From contig NZ_JBLZFZ010000003.1 of NCBI RefSeq assembly GCF_050753385.1, positions 1 to 64,000 of the forward strand: a DNA stretch of 64,000 bases, in the 5' to 3' direction. The stretch is from Pantanalinema rosaneae. Its GTDB lineage: Bacteria; Cyanobacteriota; Cyanobacteriia; Leptolyngbyales; Leptolyngbyaceae. Below the pieces are notes generated by a model. The model made no database searches and was not told the DNA's origin. It saw nothing but the letters and a program-made list of their open reading frames with translations. Each line of letters begins with the position of its first letter. Within the stretch, counting starts at the first letter, position 1. The translations under genes and the position numbers were made by a program. Positions 25,588 to 33,706 of the stretch are shown here, piece by piece.

Positions 25588-25602
25588 AAATGATAATCAT
25601 TC
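25588..25602. promoter_or_regulatory. Zur-type operator 5
   Basis: AAATGATAATCATTC followed by TCAT. It faces the SCO5389-like operon on the minus strand and the truncated oxidoreductase start at 25624 on the plus strand. Confidence 0.85.
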
Positions 25603-25623
25603 TCATAAATTAGCAATTGATTC

Positions 25624-25788
25624 ATGCCTGATGCCGTGTTCACACTTCCAGCCTCTATCGACCTGGCAATCATCGGGGCGGGATCCCATGCCCTGACGCT
25701 GGTGACTCATCTTTTGCAGAAAAAGAAATCGATGCGAGGACGGTTTCTCAGCAATTCCAAATTCAAAACTCTAAGAAGAGTTCAGGGT
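25624..25788 (+). pseudogene. 5' remnant of an FAD-dependent oxidoreductase
   Basis: ATG 25624 opens a frame reading MPDAVFTLPASIDLAIIGAG followed by SHALTLVTHLLQKK, a dinucleotide-binding N-terminus (GxGxxA). After about residue 42 it leaves the expected flavoprotein sequence and stops at 25788. The junction near 25748 meets foreign DNA. The start is 22 bp from Zur operator 5, so this was probably a zinc-regulated oxidoreductase now destroyed. Confidence 0.7.
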
Positions 25789-25935
25789 TAGAGAGGGATC
25801 GGAATCAGAGAGCATAAAGTCAATCAACTGCTGCCAACTCTCAAATAACAAATACTTCGTCAGGCTGAGAATGTCTTGAAAGAAACCTTTGCGAGTACCA
25901 CGTTTTTGGCGAATCTGTTGATAGGACGTATCGAC
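25771..25935 (-). pseudogene. C-terminal remnant of a transposase
   Basis: The minus frame reads IRQKRGTRKGFFQDILSL followed by TKYLLFESWQQLIDFMLS, the tail of an IS4-like or related transposase (R-K-R...F-x-D-x-x-S-L-T-x-Y). No start or catalytic domain remains. The upstream end is cut by the larC fragment at 25936. Confidence 0.55.
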
Positions 25936-26011
25936 TCGCATCCAGTGCTCCAACTTCATGGAAATGCACCTGTTCTAGCGGAATCCCGTGAACACTCCCT
26001 TCGGCAATCGC
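25936..26011 (-). pseudogene. larC: 76-bp displaced fragment of larC
   Basis: Matches 34850-34925 inside larC with one mismatch over 76 bases, same orientation. It encodes AIAEGSVHGIPLEQVHFHEV, followed by GALDA. It is flanked by a transposase tail and a headless cupin, indicating a rearrangement or copied patch. Confidence 0.9.
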
Positions 26012-26334
26012 AGAACTTAGACTGGACTCCTCACGCAACCCCCGGTGTTACGGTGGCGATCGTTCATCGAGATGAGGTTAAGCGAGAACTGGCTGGGTTT
26101 CTTCGAGCTGAACCAGGCGTTCGCTATCCATTCCACCGTCATGCGGCGATTGAGGAAATCTTCATGCTGGAAGGGGATCTGGTAGTTGGGGATGAGGTCT
26201 ACGGTGCTGGAGATTATATCCGCTCTCACCCCGGTTCCAGTCATGCGCCATACACTAACGGAGGTTGCCGTTTCTTCTTCCATACCTCAATTGATGACGA
26301 ATATCCTGAATTGACCGGGGTGGCTTCTCTCTAA
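26012..26334 (+). pseudogene. headless cupin domain (ChrR-like)
   Basis: From the larC junction the plus frame encodes about 105 residues of a cupin: YPFHRHAAIEEIFMLEGDL, then GDYIRSHPGSSHAP. Metal-binding His and Glu positions of the cupin are present (HRH, E, H). No in-frame start lies after the junction. A chimeric ORF from 25876 could be translated, with an N-terminus that reads antisense through the larC piece. Probably non-functional. Confidence 0.65.
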
Positions 26335-26344
26335 CCCAATGGCA

Positions 26345-26490
26345 CTATGCTTGCTCCCAAAGCTCTCGAACTCCGGCTTCTGGTAACCAACTGGCGACTT
26401 CCTGAATGCGCTCCTCAGACAGTTTCTTCTTTGTGGCTGAGAATACCGCTTTCACTGCCTGCTTGCGATCGGCATCTTTGTGTTCTGAAC
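26345..26490 (-). pseudogene. DUF2267 gene, 3' part, split by IS5
   Basis: Encodes the end of a DUF2267-like protein (KQAVKAVFSATKKKLSEERI then ASWLPEAGVRELWEQA). Removing the IS and one 9-bp duplicate rejoins it in frame with 27564-27750: GGLERGSEHKDADRKQ. DUF2267 has no established biochemical function. Confidence 0.75.
26482..26490. repeat. target site duplication, left copy
   Basis: GTTCTGAAC directly left of the IS5 element, repeated exactly at 27555-27563. A 9-bp duplication is normal for the IS903 subgroup. Confidence 0.95.
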
Positions 26491-26563
26491 GGCGTTGTTG
26501 CATGAAGAGGAGTTGCGGAGGGCGAGGCATGGTAAGTTTTAATCACCACAACCAAAACAAGCC

Positions 26564-27499
26564 ATGAAACCTCAATACCGCATCCGCAACTGGTCTGAGT
26601 ATAACGCTGGACTGAAGCAACGGGGAAGCCTCACCTTCTGGATTGAGGAATCGGTTCTGGAGCAGTGGGTGGTCGAAGATTTGAGCGGCAAACCAGGTGC
26701 GTCTGTCCTCTATAGTGACCTTGCGATTCAAACGATGGCGACTGTCAAAGCGGTCTATCGCCTGGCTGGACGACAGTGTCAAGGATTTCTCGAATCAATT
26801 TTTGAGTTGATGGAAATTGACTTGCCTGTGCCTGACCACAGTACACTATCACGGCGAATTGGGAACCTGAGCATTGACTTACCGATTGTGCCGAAACCGG
26901 GTGCTCGTCATGTGGTGGTCGATTCGACTGGGGTAAAAGTCTATGGTGAAGGGGAATGGAAAACCCGTCAGCATGGGGTGAGCAAGCGTCGGACTTGGCG
27001 CAAACTGCATCTAGGGGTTGATGAAGCTACGGGCGAGATTGTGGCAATGGTCGTGACAACCAATAATGTGGCGGATGGAGAAGTGCTAGAAGACCTCCTG
27101 GAACAGATTGAAGGGGAAATTGAACAGGTTTCAACCGATGGTGCTTATGACCATCGCCATTGCTATGACGAAATTGATGCCAAAGGAGCCAAAGCCGTGA
27201 TTCCACCGCGCAAAGATGCCAAAATCTGGCAGCATGGTAATCGCAAAGGCAAGCCCCATGCGAGAGATGAAAATCTGCGTCACATCCGCAAACATGGACG
27301 CAAACGCTGGAAGCAGGATTCTGGCTATCATCGCCGCTCCATTGCCGAAACCACCATGTTTCGCTTTAAGACAATTTTTGGTGGCAATCTCAGCGCGCGT
27401 CAATTTGACAATCAAGCGGTGGAACTGTTCATCAAATGTGCTGCGCTCAACCGGATGATCCAGATCGCTAAACCTGATAGCTACAAAGTTGCAGCTTAA
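26564..27499 (+). CDS. IS5-family transposase (DDE)
   Basis: 311 residues. DDE catalytic blocks: VVDSTGVKVYGEGEW (first Asp), STDGAYDHRHCYDEI (second Asp), and the Glu within RSIAETTMFRFKTIFG. Cut-and-paste transposition of its own element. ATG 26564 lies 73 bp inside the left end. Frame is uninterrupted, so it should be active. Confidence 0.97.
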   Translation: MKPQYRIRNWSEYNAGLKQRGSLTFWIEESVLEQWVVEDLSGKPGASVLYSDLAIQTMATVKAVYRLAGRQCQGFLESIFELMEIDLPVPDHSTLSRRIGNLSIDLPIVPKPGARHVVVDSTGVKVYGEGEWKTRQHGVSKRRTWRKLHLGVDEATGEIVAMVVTTNNVADGEVLEDLLEQIEGEIEQVSTDGAYDHRHCYDEIDAKGAKAVIPPRKDAKIWQHGNRKGKPHARDENLRHIRKHGRKRWKQDSGYHRRSIAETTMFRFKTIFGGNLSARQFDNQAVELFIKCAALNRMIQIAKPDSYKVAA

Positions 27500-27507
27500 T
27501 ACCAGGA

Positions 27508-27535
27508 CGACCTTAAGGCAGGTCTGGTCGTTTTT
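27508..27535 (+). terminator. intrinsic terminator after the IS5 transposase
   Basis: CGACC (27508) pairs with GGTCG (27526-27530), with an inner ACCT/AGGT pairing, followed by TTTTT. It lies between the transposase stop and the right terminus. Confidence 0.5.
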
Positions 27536-27554
27536 CTAATCATGCAACAAAGCC

Positions 27555-27563
27555 GTTCTGAAC
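27555..27563. repeat. target site duplication, right copy
   Basis: GTTCTGAAC immediately right of the IS5 right terminus; pair of 26482-26490. Confidence 0.95.
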
Positions 27564-27750
27564 CTCTTTCAAGTCCACCTTCATTTGCAACCCGGAAGAA
27601 AAAGCGATCGGAATCAATTTTGAAGATACCTGGACCTTGCCAGGGTGGACGAACCCGACTCAAGAATCGCAACTCTAGCATCTTCGACTTCCGTTGGATC
27701 AATTTGCAATGTAAGGATTGTGCTGCTTTTCTGGAGTCGTGCCGTTGCAA
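27564..27750 (-). pseudogene. DUF2267 gene, 5' part, split by IS5
   Basis: Minus frame reading FLSRVRPPW then KIDSDRFFFRVANEGGLERG, the N-terminal half of a DUF2267 domain, interrupted at 27563 by the IS5 element. The true start is not obvious. The region directly upstream (27751-27760) borders the end of cobJ, so the gene may also have lost its beginning. Confidence 0.6.
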
Positions 27751-27760
27751 TAGATTAGCC

Positions 27761-29185
27761 TCAATAGTGTCGGGGAGTATAGATCCATTGTTTTCCCTGC
27801 CTCTGTTGTACGATTCGAGTTTTACTGGAGCCGATCAAAATCACCGTTCGCATATCGGCATCGTCGATCGCCAACTGCTCCAATGACTTAACCGTCACTG
27901 TTTGCCCAGGTCTGCCCAGATTGCGAGCTAACACGATGGGTGTTTGGGGCGATCGCCACTGCAACAAAATCTCTTTTGCTTTTTCGAGTTGCCAGGTGCG
28001 CTGTTTAGAGACGGGATTGTAGAAGGCGATCGCAAAATCTGCCTGAGCGGCGGCGGCGATCCGTTGAGCGATCACCTCCCACGGCTTAAGAATATCGGAG
28101 AGAGAAATAGCACAAAAGTCATGTCCCAATGGTGCGCCCACCTGGGCAGCAGCGGCTTGCATCGCCGAAATTCCGGGACAGACCTGAATTTCAACCTGCT
28201 CCCATGCTGGGTTTGCTTCTCGCTCCAGCACCTCGAAAACGGCAGCAGCCATTGCATAAATGCCTGGATCACCCGATGATACGATCGCTACCGTTCGCCC
28301 GGTTGCCGCTAAATCCAACGCCATGCGGGCGCGATCGAGTTCTACTCGATTATCGGATTCGTGGCGAGTGGTGTGGGGTTTCCGTAACGATTCTGCCAGA
28401 TTCAAATAGGTTTTATATCCGACCCAATCCGTTGCGGATTGCAGAATCTCTTTCACTTCGGGAGACATCCAGGCAGAGGAGCCAGGACCTGTGCCGACGA
28501 TCGCAAGCTTTCTCTGTGGGGAGTGGGGAGTGGGGAGTGGGGAGTGGATGGACTCTGGATTAAACTCATATACTAGACAGTGAATACTTGGTGTTTGTTC
28601 TGAGCTACCCTGCTGCACAATTTGAATTGTGAGTTTCCCTTTGGTTGAAATAGGTAAACGGCTCGTTTCTAACCAGGGTGCTTCACCGACGAGGTTGACG
28701 GTAGCGCCTGCCAGTAGGTCTGAAATAAAGGTTTTAGCATCATCAGGATTCACCAAGCGGTATTCCGCTGGTGGCGATAACAGGGCGGTTTGAAATCGCA
28801 GATCGCCTGTTGTTGTAATGGCAGGAGACACTTGCAAAACGGCTGCAATTTGACGCGCCAAATGATTCACGCCCTGTAAGCCACCTAGTAACGGCACAAC
28901 GGCACTGCCATCTTCAGCGATCGCTAAAACTGGGGGTTCCTGCCATTTATTGGTCAGCAGGGGGGCGATCGTGCGAATCAAAATACCTGCTGCACAAACT
29001 CCAATGATGGGAGTGCCTGAGCGAAACAATTCCCGAACGGTGTCGCCGAAGCTGTCGTAGGTGATGGTTGCTGATTGCGTGCGGCTGGCTAGCCCATAGA
29101 TAACGGCTTCAGGAATGGCAGTCTGGATTTGGCGGGCAACGGTGATACTGGCTTCTCCCAAAATGACAATAACAGGTGCGTTCAT
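27761..29185 (-). CDS. cobJ: CbiG-CobJ fusion: precorrin-3B C17-methyltransferase with CbiG-like N-terminus
   Basis: 474 residues. Residues 1-220 are CbiG-like (GEASITVARQI; LGGLQGVNHLARQIAA), the cobalt-precorrin-5A hydrolase region. Residues 227-470 are the SAM-dependent CobJ/CbiH methyltransferase that contracts the corrin ring (VGTGPGSSAWMSPE; SSGDPGIYAMA; CPGISAMQAAAAQVGAPLGHD). The fusion is known in cyanobacteria. The two parts are joined by translated GGGGAGT repeat (28517-28549; SPLPTPHSPQ). Last gene of the cobG-cobH-cobI-cobJ operon behind a B12 riboswitch. Confidence 0.92.
   Translation of the reverse strand: MNAPVIVILGEASITVARQIQTAIPEAVIYGLASRTQSATITYDSFGDTVRELFRSGTPIIGVCAAGILIRTIAPLLTNKWQEPPVLAIAEDGSAVVPLLGGLQGVNHLARQIAAVLQVSPAITTTGDLRFQTALLSPPAEYRLVNPDDAKTFISDLLAGATVNLVGEAPWLETSRLPISTKGKLTIQIVQQGSSEQTPSIHCLVYEFNPESIHSPLPTPHSPQRKLAIVGTGPGSSAWMSPEVKEILQSATDWVGYKTYLNLAESLRKPHTTRHESDNRVELDRARMALDLAATGRTVAIVSSGDPGIYAMAAAVFEVLEREANPAWEQVEIQVCPGISAMQAAAAQVGAPLGHDFCAISLSDILKPWEVIAQRIAAAAQADFAIAFYNPVSKQRTWQLEKAKEILLQWRSPQTPIVLARNLGRPGQTVTVKSLEQLAIDDADMRTVILIGSSKTRIVQQRQGKQWIYTPRHY
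28517..28549. repeat. GGGGAGT repeat inside cobJ, at the domain junction
   Basis: About four copies of GTGGGGA within the coding sequence, reading in frame as Ser-Pro-Leu-Pro-Thr-Pro-His. It sits exactly between the CbiG-like and CobJ domains. Confidence 0.85.
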
Positions 29186-29203
29186 CGGGGTTTCATTGGG
29201 GTT

Positions 29204-29905
29204 TCATTGGGGTTGGGTTTGGCTGGGAATCAGAATCAGCGACCAGTAGGGCACCTCGGCTGGATCAATCTCGGTAATGGCGACAATTCGCTGGTTGGGT
29301 TGAGTGGCTCGTTCGATGTAGAGGGCGCGATCAAGTAATCCGAGTTCATCCAGAATGGTGCGGACTTTGGCAAAGTGTCTACCCAGTTTGATAATGACTG
29401 CTGCATCCACCACTGCAAGGCGATCGCGCAATGTTTCTGCATCCAGCGTTGCCGGCATAATGCTCAACACATCATTGCGAAAGGTAATGGGCACACCTAA
29501 CATGGCGGCACTGGCCATTGTGGACGAAATTCCTGGTACGACTTCAGTGGGAAATCGCGAGGCTAAACGCTGAAACAGATACATGAAACTGCCATACAAC
29601 ATGGGTTCTCCCTCGCACAACACGGCCACGTCCCGTCCGACGCTCAGATGCTCAGCGATTTTCTCGGCGGCAATGTCGTAGTACGGTTGAGACGATCGCT
29701 CCACGCTAAAGGGCAACGGCATCGGAATTTCAATTTGGTCGGGACGAATGAAATCGGCCACGATCGCCCGCGCCAATACCTTGCCGTTCTCTAAGGTCGG
29801 GTAGGCAATCACAGGAACGGAGGTCAAAATCCGGTGAGCTTTCAGTGTCAGCAGTTCGGGGTCACCTGGACCAATGCCTAAGCCGTAGAGTTTACCTGTG
29901 TTCAT
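29204..29905 (-). CDS. cobI: precorrin-2 C20-methyltransferase
   Basis: 233 residues of the tetrapyrrole methylase fold. GLGIGPGDPELLTLKA near the N-terminus and CEGEPMLYGSFMYLF are the family motifs; VVPGISSTMASAA binds SAM. It adds the C20 methyl in corrin synthesis. ATG overlaps the cobH stop (ATGA) and it is 18 bp upstream of cobJ, so the operon is tightly coupled. Confidence 0.93.
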   Translation of the reverse strand: MNTGKLYGLGIGPGDPELLTLKAHRILTSVPVIAYPTLENGKVLARAIVADFIRPDQIEIPMPLPFSVERSSQPYYDIAAEKIAEHLSVGRDVAVLCEGEPMLYGSFMYLFQRLASRFPTEVVPGISSTMASAAMLGVPITFRNDVLSIMPATLDAETLRDRLAVVDAAVIIKLGRHFAKVRTILDELGLLDRALYIERATQPNQRIVAITEIDPAEVPYWSLILIPSQTQPQ

Positions 29906-30531
29906 AGTTCGTTCTCCTGGGCTAGGGCATTGACGGCAGCAGCGGCGATCGCACTACCACCCCGCCGACCGTTGAGCGTGATAAAGGGAACACCACGACT
30001 ATTGGCCGCCAGTTCTGCTTTCGATTCGGCAGCTCCGACAAAGCCAACCGGAAAGCCCAAAATCAATGCAGGTTTGGGTGCTCCCTCATCCAGTAGTTCG
30101 AGCAGACGGTACAGGGCTGTTGGGGCATTGCCGATCGCCACAACAGCCCCAGCCAGGTAAGGTGTCCAGAGATCCACTGCCGCTGCCGATCGCGTATTGT
30201 TGATGCGCTGGGCAATCGCTAAAACTTCAGGCTGATTCAGGGTGCAAATAATCTCATTATTTGCAGGAAGTCGCTTGCGCGTAATGCCATTTGCCACCAT
30301 TTGCGAATCGCACAATATGGGCACCCCTGCGATTAGAGCCGCTCGTCCTGCTTGTACTATATCGGGTGAAGCCACGAGATCCTGCACAATATCCGTCATG
30401 CCACAGGCATGGATCAACCGCACTGCCACCTGTGCCAAATCATCGGATAAGTGTTCTAAACTAGCCTCTGCACGAATGATGGCAAAGGATTTGCGATAGA
30501 TATCATCACCGTTGCGAATATAGTCAATCAT
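29902..30531 (-). CDS. cobH: precorrin-8X methylmutase
   Basis: 209 residues, CbiC/CobH family. It moves the C11 methyl to C12 to give hydrogenobyrinate or the cobalt form. Motifs: SFAIIRAEA near 15, RLIHACGM with the catalytic His near 42, ILGFPVGFVGAAESK, and FITLNGRRGGSAIAAAAVNAL at the C-terminus. 23 bp after cobG. Confidence 0.95.
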   Translation of the reverse strand: MIDYIRNGDDIYRKSFAIIRAEASLEHLSDDLAQVAVRLIHACGMTDIVQDLVASPDIVQAGRAALIAGVPILCDSQMVANGITRKRLPANNEIICTLNQPEVLAIAQRINNTRSAAAVDLWTPYLAGAVVAIGNAPTALYRLLELLDEGAPKPALILGFPVGFVGAAESKAELAANSRGVPFITLNGRRGGSAIAAAAVNALAQENEL

Positions 30532-30554
30532 GCGATTTTTAATATCATCAAGTT

Positions 30555-32126
30555 CTAAAGGTTCGGGGAAGTTATCAATTGTTTAATCGTTGGAATTGAA
30601 AATCGAGTTGTGAATTCTCCAAAGGACTCATCTAGCGTTTTTCTGCGTTGTTGGTATAGAGTCAGCAGTTGTTCTATTCGTGACGGTAATTCAGCTACAA
30701 TCACCTCTCCCAGATAATGTTGAATGGCTTCTTGTTTTGAGTCACCACAGGAGTATAGATTCGTACTTACATAAATCTGATAGCCTTCTACAGTTTCACC
30801 AGACTGTTCAATCGTTGTACCCAACAGAGTGATTTCAGCCGGACTGGGTTGAGCGCAAGATTTTGGACATCCTGTGAGATGAATGTTGACGGGAGATTCT
30901 AGCGTCAGGTGCTGATTGAGGGAATTAGCAAGGGCGATCGCATGAGTTTGAGTCTGCGTTTTTGAGGCAGCACAGCCCGGTTTACCGCCACACGCCACGA
31001 TCGCAGCAGCAACCCGATTGTCGGATACTGAGAATCCCAATGACGAAAGGTGTTGCAGTACCTCAGCCACTTGTTGATCGGGAATATCTGGTAACAAAAT
31101 GGTTTGCCAGGGGGTCAGTCGCAGCTCGCTGCTACCAAAGGTTTTGGACAGTTGCACCAACTCTTGCAGTTGCGTTGCGGTCAGTTGCCCTAAGCTCAGA
31201 TGAATGCCGATGTAAGACAAGCCGGGTTGTCGTTGAGGATGAACCCCCAGATGGGCATATCGCTGAGTCGAGAAGGAAGTGGGACAGGCTATCACTGGGC
31301 GGAGTGGACAGGTTAGATACTGATTCACCTGATGGAGATAGCGCTCGATGCCCCAATCTTGCAGCAGGTGTTTCATTCGGGGCTTTTTCTGTAGGCGTGG
31401 CGACTGATTCACATAATCCAGATAGCCCCTTGCCAAGGCTGCTACGACAGAGACACACTGATCAGGCTGAATCAACACCTGCGTGTCCCACAACTGTTTA
31501 TTACCACCCAATGCCAACTGAAAATAGATGTTTCTAGGGAGGGAGTGGAGAGTAGGGAGTAGGGAGTGGAGGGTAGCAGGACATTCCCCATTCCCTATTT
31601 CCCATTCTCCACTCCCCAGAACTGCCGAAAGCTGAATCTCGTTGTAACGATGCTCCCAGGGAATTTCTGACCGAGTGCCAATCCCAACTGCGCCTCCTCC
31701 ATCAATCCCAATACTAAATTTGGCAGGCAGGTCAGCCAGTTCTGGATGGCTTTGAATATAGGCATCTAACGCTTGCACCAATGGACGAGTATCAGTCAAT
31801 TCTTGTGAATCAATTCCCGCTGTGGGGCTGGTCATCAGATTGCGGAGATGATCAATGCTCGGATTTTGAGCCGCAAGCCCCAGTGTCTGTAGGGTCTGAA
31901 AAACCTCGGCAGTCGGGGCAGTGTGAACGGCTCGAATTTGCAAGTTGGCGCGATTTGTCACCTGGATCGCTGCACTGCCCCATTGTTCCACCAGAGTTGC
32001 GATCGCTTGTCCTTGCTGAAAATTTAATCCCCCACCAGGGGTGCGAATCCGAATTAAGAATCCGTCTTGGGCTGGAGTGCCATAAAACAATCCTGGGCAA
32101 ACATTCGGTTCAAGCAGCCAAGTCAC
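30555..32126 (-). CDS. cobG: precorrin-3B synthase / nitrite-sulfite-reductase-like protein
   Basis: 523 residues with duplicated siroheme/4Fe-4S reductase domains. The four cluster cysteines appear as CGGKPGCA and CPKSC. CobG uses O2 to make precorrin-3B in the aerobic pathway. The GTG start at 32126 has a GGAGGAGG Shine-Dalgarno. A GGGGAGT-type repeat (31536-31618) is inserted in frame. It is first gene behind the riboswitch at 32190-32352. Its presence beside anaerobic-type cbiD and cbiG parts is notable. Confidence 0.85.
   Translation of the reverse strand: MTWLLEPNVCPGLFYGTPAQDGFLIRIRTPGGGLNFQQGQAIATLVEQWGSAAIQVTNRANLQIRAVHTAPTAEVFQTLQTLGLAAQNPSIDHLRNLMTSPTAGIDSQELTDTRPLVQALDAYIQSHPELADLPAKFSIGIDGGGAVGIGTRSEIPWEHRYNEIQLSAVLGSGEWEIGNGECPATLHSLLPTLHSLPRNIYFQLALGGNKQLWDTQVLIQPDQCVSVVAALARGYLDYVNQSPRLQKKPRMKHLLQDWGIERYLHQVNQYLTCPLRPVIACPTSFSTQRYAHLGVHPQRQPGLSYIGIHLSLGQLTATQLQELVQLSKTFGSSELRLTPWQTILLPDIPDQQVAEVLQHLSSLGFSVSDNRVAAAIVACGGKPGCAASKTQTQTHAIALANSLNQHLTLESPVNIHLTGCPKSCAQPSPAEITLLGTTIEQSGETVEGYQIYVSTNLYSCGDSKQEAIQHYLGEVIVAELPSRIEQLLTLYQQRRKTLDESFGEFTTRFSIPTIKQLITSPNL
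31536..31618. repeat. inverted GGGGAGT-family repeat inside cobG
   Basis: GGGAGTGGAGAGTAGGGAGT followed by its approximate reverse complement (TTCCCTATTTCCCATTCTCCACTCCCC). Both arms are in frame and encode SGEWEIGNGECPATLHSLLP. The RNA could form a strong hairpin within the coding region. Confidence 0.8.
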
Positions 32127-32189
32127 AGTAGCCTCCTCCGTGCGACGCAGAGAGTTGATTCAGATAACGCTCATTCGGAACGTACTTGA

Positions 32190-32352
32190 GACTGGCATTC
32201 TGACTTGATCGATTTTAGACTTGAGATTTTGGATTTTGGATTGAACCGTATGGTTTCAATCTACAATCGCCAATCTAAAATCGCATTACAGTTGCGGCAC
32301 AGTACCGGAATCGCACCGGACTTTCCCAGCATCAAGCCAATGCAGCGTATCA
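32190..32352 (-). promoter_or_regulatory. cobalamin riboswitch upstream of cobG
   Basis: Read on the minus strand: GGGAAAGTCCGGTGCGATTCCGG..., then the B12 box GCCGCAACTGTAA, then AGTCAGAATGCCAG. All conserved blocks are in order. Between the B12 box and the AGTCAGAATGCC block a 75-bp arm is filled with AAATCCAAAATC-type repeats. It lies 64 bp before the cobG GTG and should shut the cob operon when B12 is plentiful. Confidence 0.85.
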
Positions 32353-32406
32353 CATTGACCGCGCAAAACTTCAATTCTCAAATCTTTCTTAAGACCAGGA
32401 GGGGCA

Positions 32407-33615
32407 ATGCAAAAGTGGCTATCGATTGTGGGAATTGGTGAGGATGGGCTGGAGGGAATCAGTCCGGTAGGGCGATCGCTCCTGGCTCAAGCCACTCTGA
32501 TCGTCGGTGGAGAACGCCATCTCGCCCTATTACCTTCAGAGGATAAACGCGAAAAGCTGCTCTGGACTTCCCCGATCGCAGACTCGGTACAGCAGATCAC
32601 TCAGCGTCGGGGGCAGTCGATCTGTGTGCTGGCTAGCGGTGACCCGATGTGTTACGGCATTGGCGTGACCCTGAGCCGCCACATCCCCATCACGGAAATG
32701 ATGATTGTTCCCGCTCCCTCTGCCTTTAGCCTCGCCTGTGCCCGTCTGGGTTGGTCGCTCACCGAGGTGGAAACCCTCAGCCTCTGCGGGCGCGATCTGG
32801 CTCTCTTAAACGCTGTGCTTTACCCTGGTGCCAAAATTTTGATCCTCAGTGCCGACAAAACTACCCCCAGCACGGTCACTCAACTTCTAACCCAACAGAG
32901 CTATGGCGACAGTCAAATCATGGTTCTAGAACGCATGGGCGGCATCCACGAACGGATCACTGAAAGCATTGCCTCCGACTGGACGATCACCGACCTTGCC
33001 GATCTCAACACCATTGCCATTCACGCCCACTCCCCATGCCCCACTCCCCATGCCCACCGCCTTCCCGGCCTTCCCGACACTGCCTACCACCACGACGGAC
33101 AATTAACAAAACGAGAAGTTCGCGCGATCACACTATCTACCCTTGCGCCATTACCCGGACAACTGTTATGGGATGTCGGTGCAGGCTGTGGCTCGATCGC
33201 CATTGAATGGCTACGCAGCGATCGCCGATGTCGCGCGATCGCCATTGAACAACACCCCACGCGCCTGCAATACATTGCCGATAACGCAACGGCTTTAGGC
33301 GTTCCCCATCTGCAAATTGTGGTTGGAGCAGCCCCAGATGCGCTCAAAGATCTCCCAGAACCGGATGCTATTTTCATTGGCGGTGGACTCACCACACCAG
33401 ATTTGTTGAACACCTGCTGGAAAGCGCTTTGTCCCGGTGGTCGCCTGGTTGCCAATGCGGTTACAGTCGAGAGCGAACACATGCTCTTTCAGTGGCAAGG
33501 CAAGCTGGGCGGAACCCTGACCCGCATTGCCATTCAGCGGGCAGAACCTGTCGGTAAATTTTTAGGCTGGAAGGCAATGGCACCTGTGACACAGTGGGCT
33601 GTGGTAAAAGGATAA
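32407..33615 (+). CDS. cobL: precorrin-6Y C5,15-methyltransferase (CbiE-CbiT)
   Basis: 402 residues. Residues 1-205 are CbiE, a tetrapyrrole methylase (VGIGEDGLEGIS; LASGDPMCYGIG). Residues 230-400 are CbiT, a Rossmann methyltransferase with decarboxylase activity (DVGAGCGSIAIEW). The linker holds a CCCCACTCCCCATG repeat in frame (33026-33058). ATG 32407 has GGAGG eight bases before. Divergent from cobG. Confidence 0.95.
   Translation: MQKWLSIVGIGEDGLEGISPVGRSLLAQATLIVGGERHLALLPSEDKREKLLWTSPIADSVQQITQRRGQSICVLASGDPMCYGIGVTLSRHIPITEMMIVPAPSAFSLACARLGWSLTEVETLSLCGRDLALLNAVLYPGAKILILSADKTTPSTVTQLLTQQSYGDSQIMVLERMGGIHERITESIASDWTITDLADLNTIAIHAHSPCPTPHAHRLPGLPDTAYHHDGQLTKREVRAITLSTLAPLPGQLLWDVGAGCGSIAIEWLRSDRRCRAIAIEQHPTRLQYIADNATALGVPHLQIVVGAAPDALKDLPEPDAIFIGGGLTTPDLLNTCWKALCPGGRLVANAVTVESEHMLFQWQGKLGGTLTRIAIQRAEPVGKFLGWKAMAPVTQWAVVKG
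33026..33058. repeat. CCCCACTCCCCATG repeat in the CobL linker
   Basis: Three copies of CCCCA(C/T) units reading in frame as HSPCPTPHAH between the CbiE and CbiT domains. Confidence 0.8.
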
Positions 33616-33706
33616 ACCACGAGGCTGAAAATATAGTCTATGAAGTGAAAGGTTCACTATCTGAGTTTGAGGTTAGTTGCAGCGGGTGATGGGGCATATG
33701 AGCTGA

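Larger units (their letters stand above)
26491..27554 (+). mobile_element. IS5-family (IS903-like) insertion sequence
   Basis: 1064 bp, complete. The left terminus GGCGTTGTTGCATGA and the inverted right terminus GGCTTTGTTGCATGA differ by one base. A perfect 9-bp target duplication flanks it. One full-length transposase lies inside. The intact state and exact duplication suggest a recent insertion. Confidence 0.96.

Noticed and set aside
28517..28549. Frameshift or error in cobJ at the G-rich tract
   Set aside because: The frame is open on both sides and both domains are complete, so it is an in-frame insertion and not an error.
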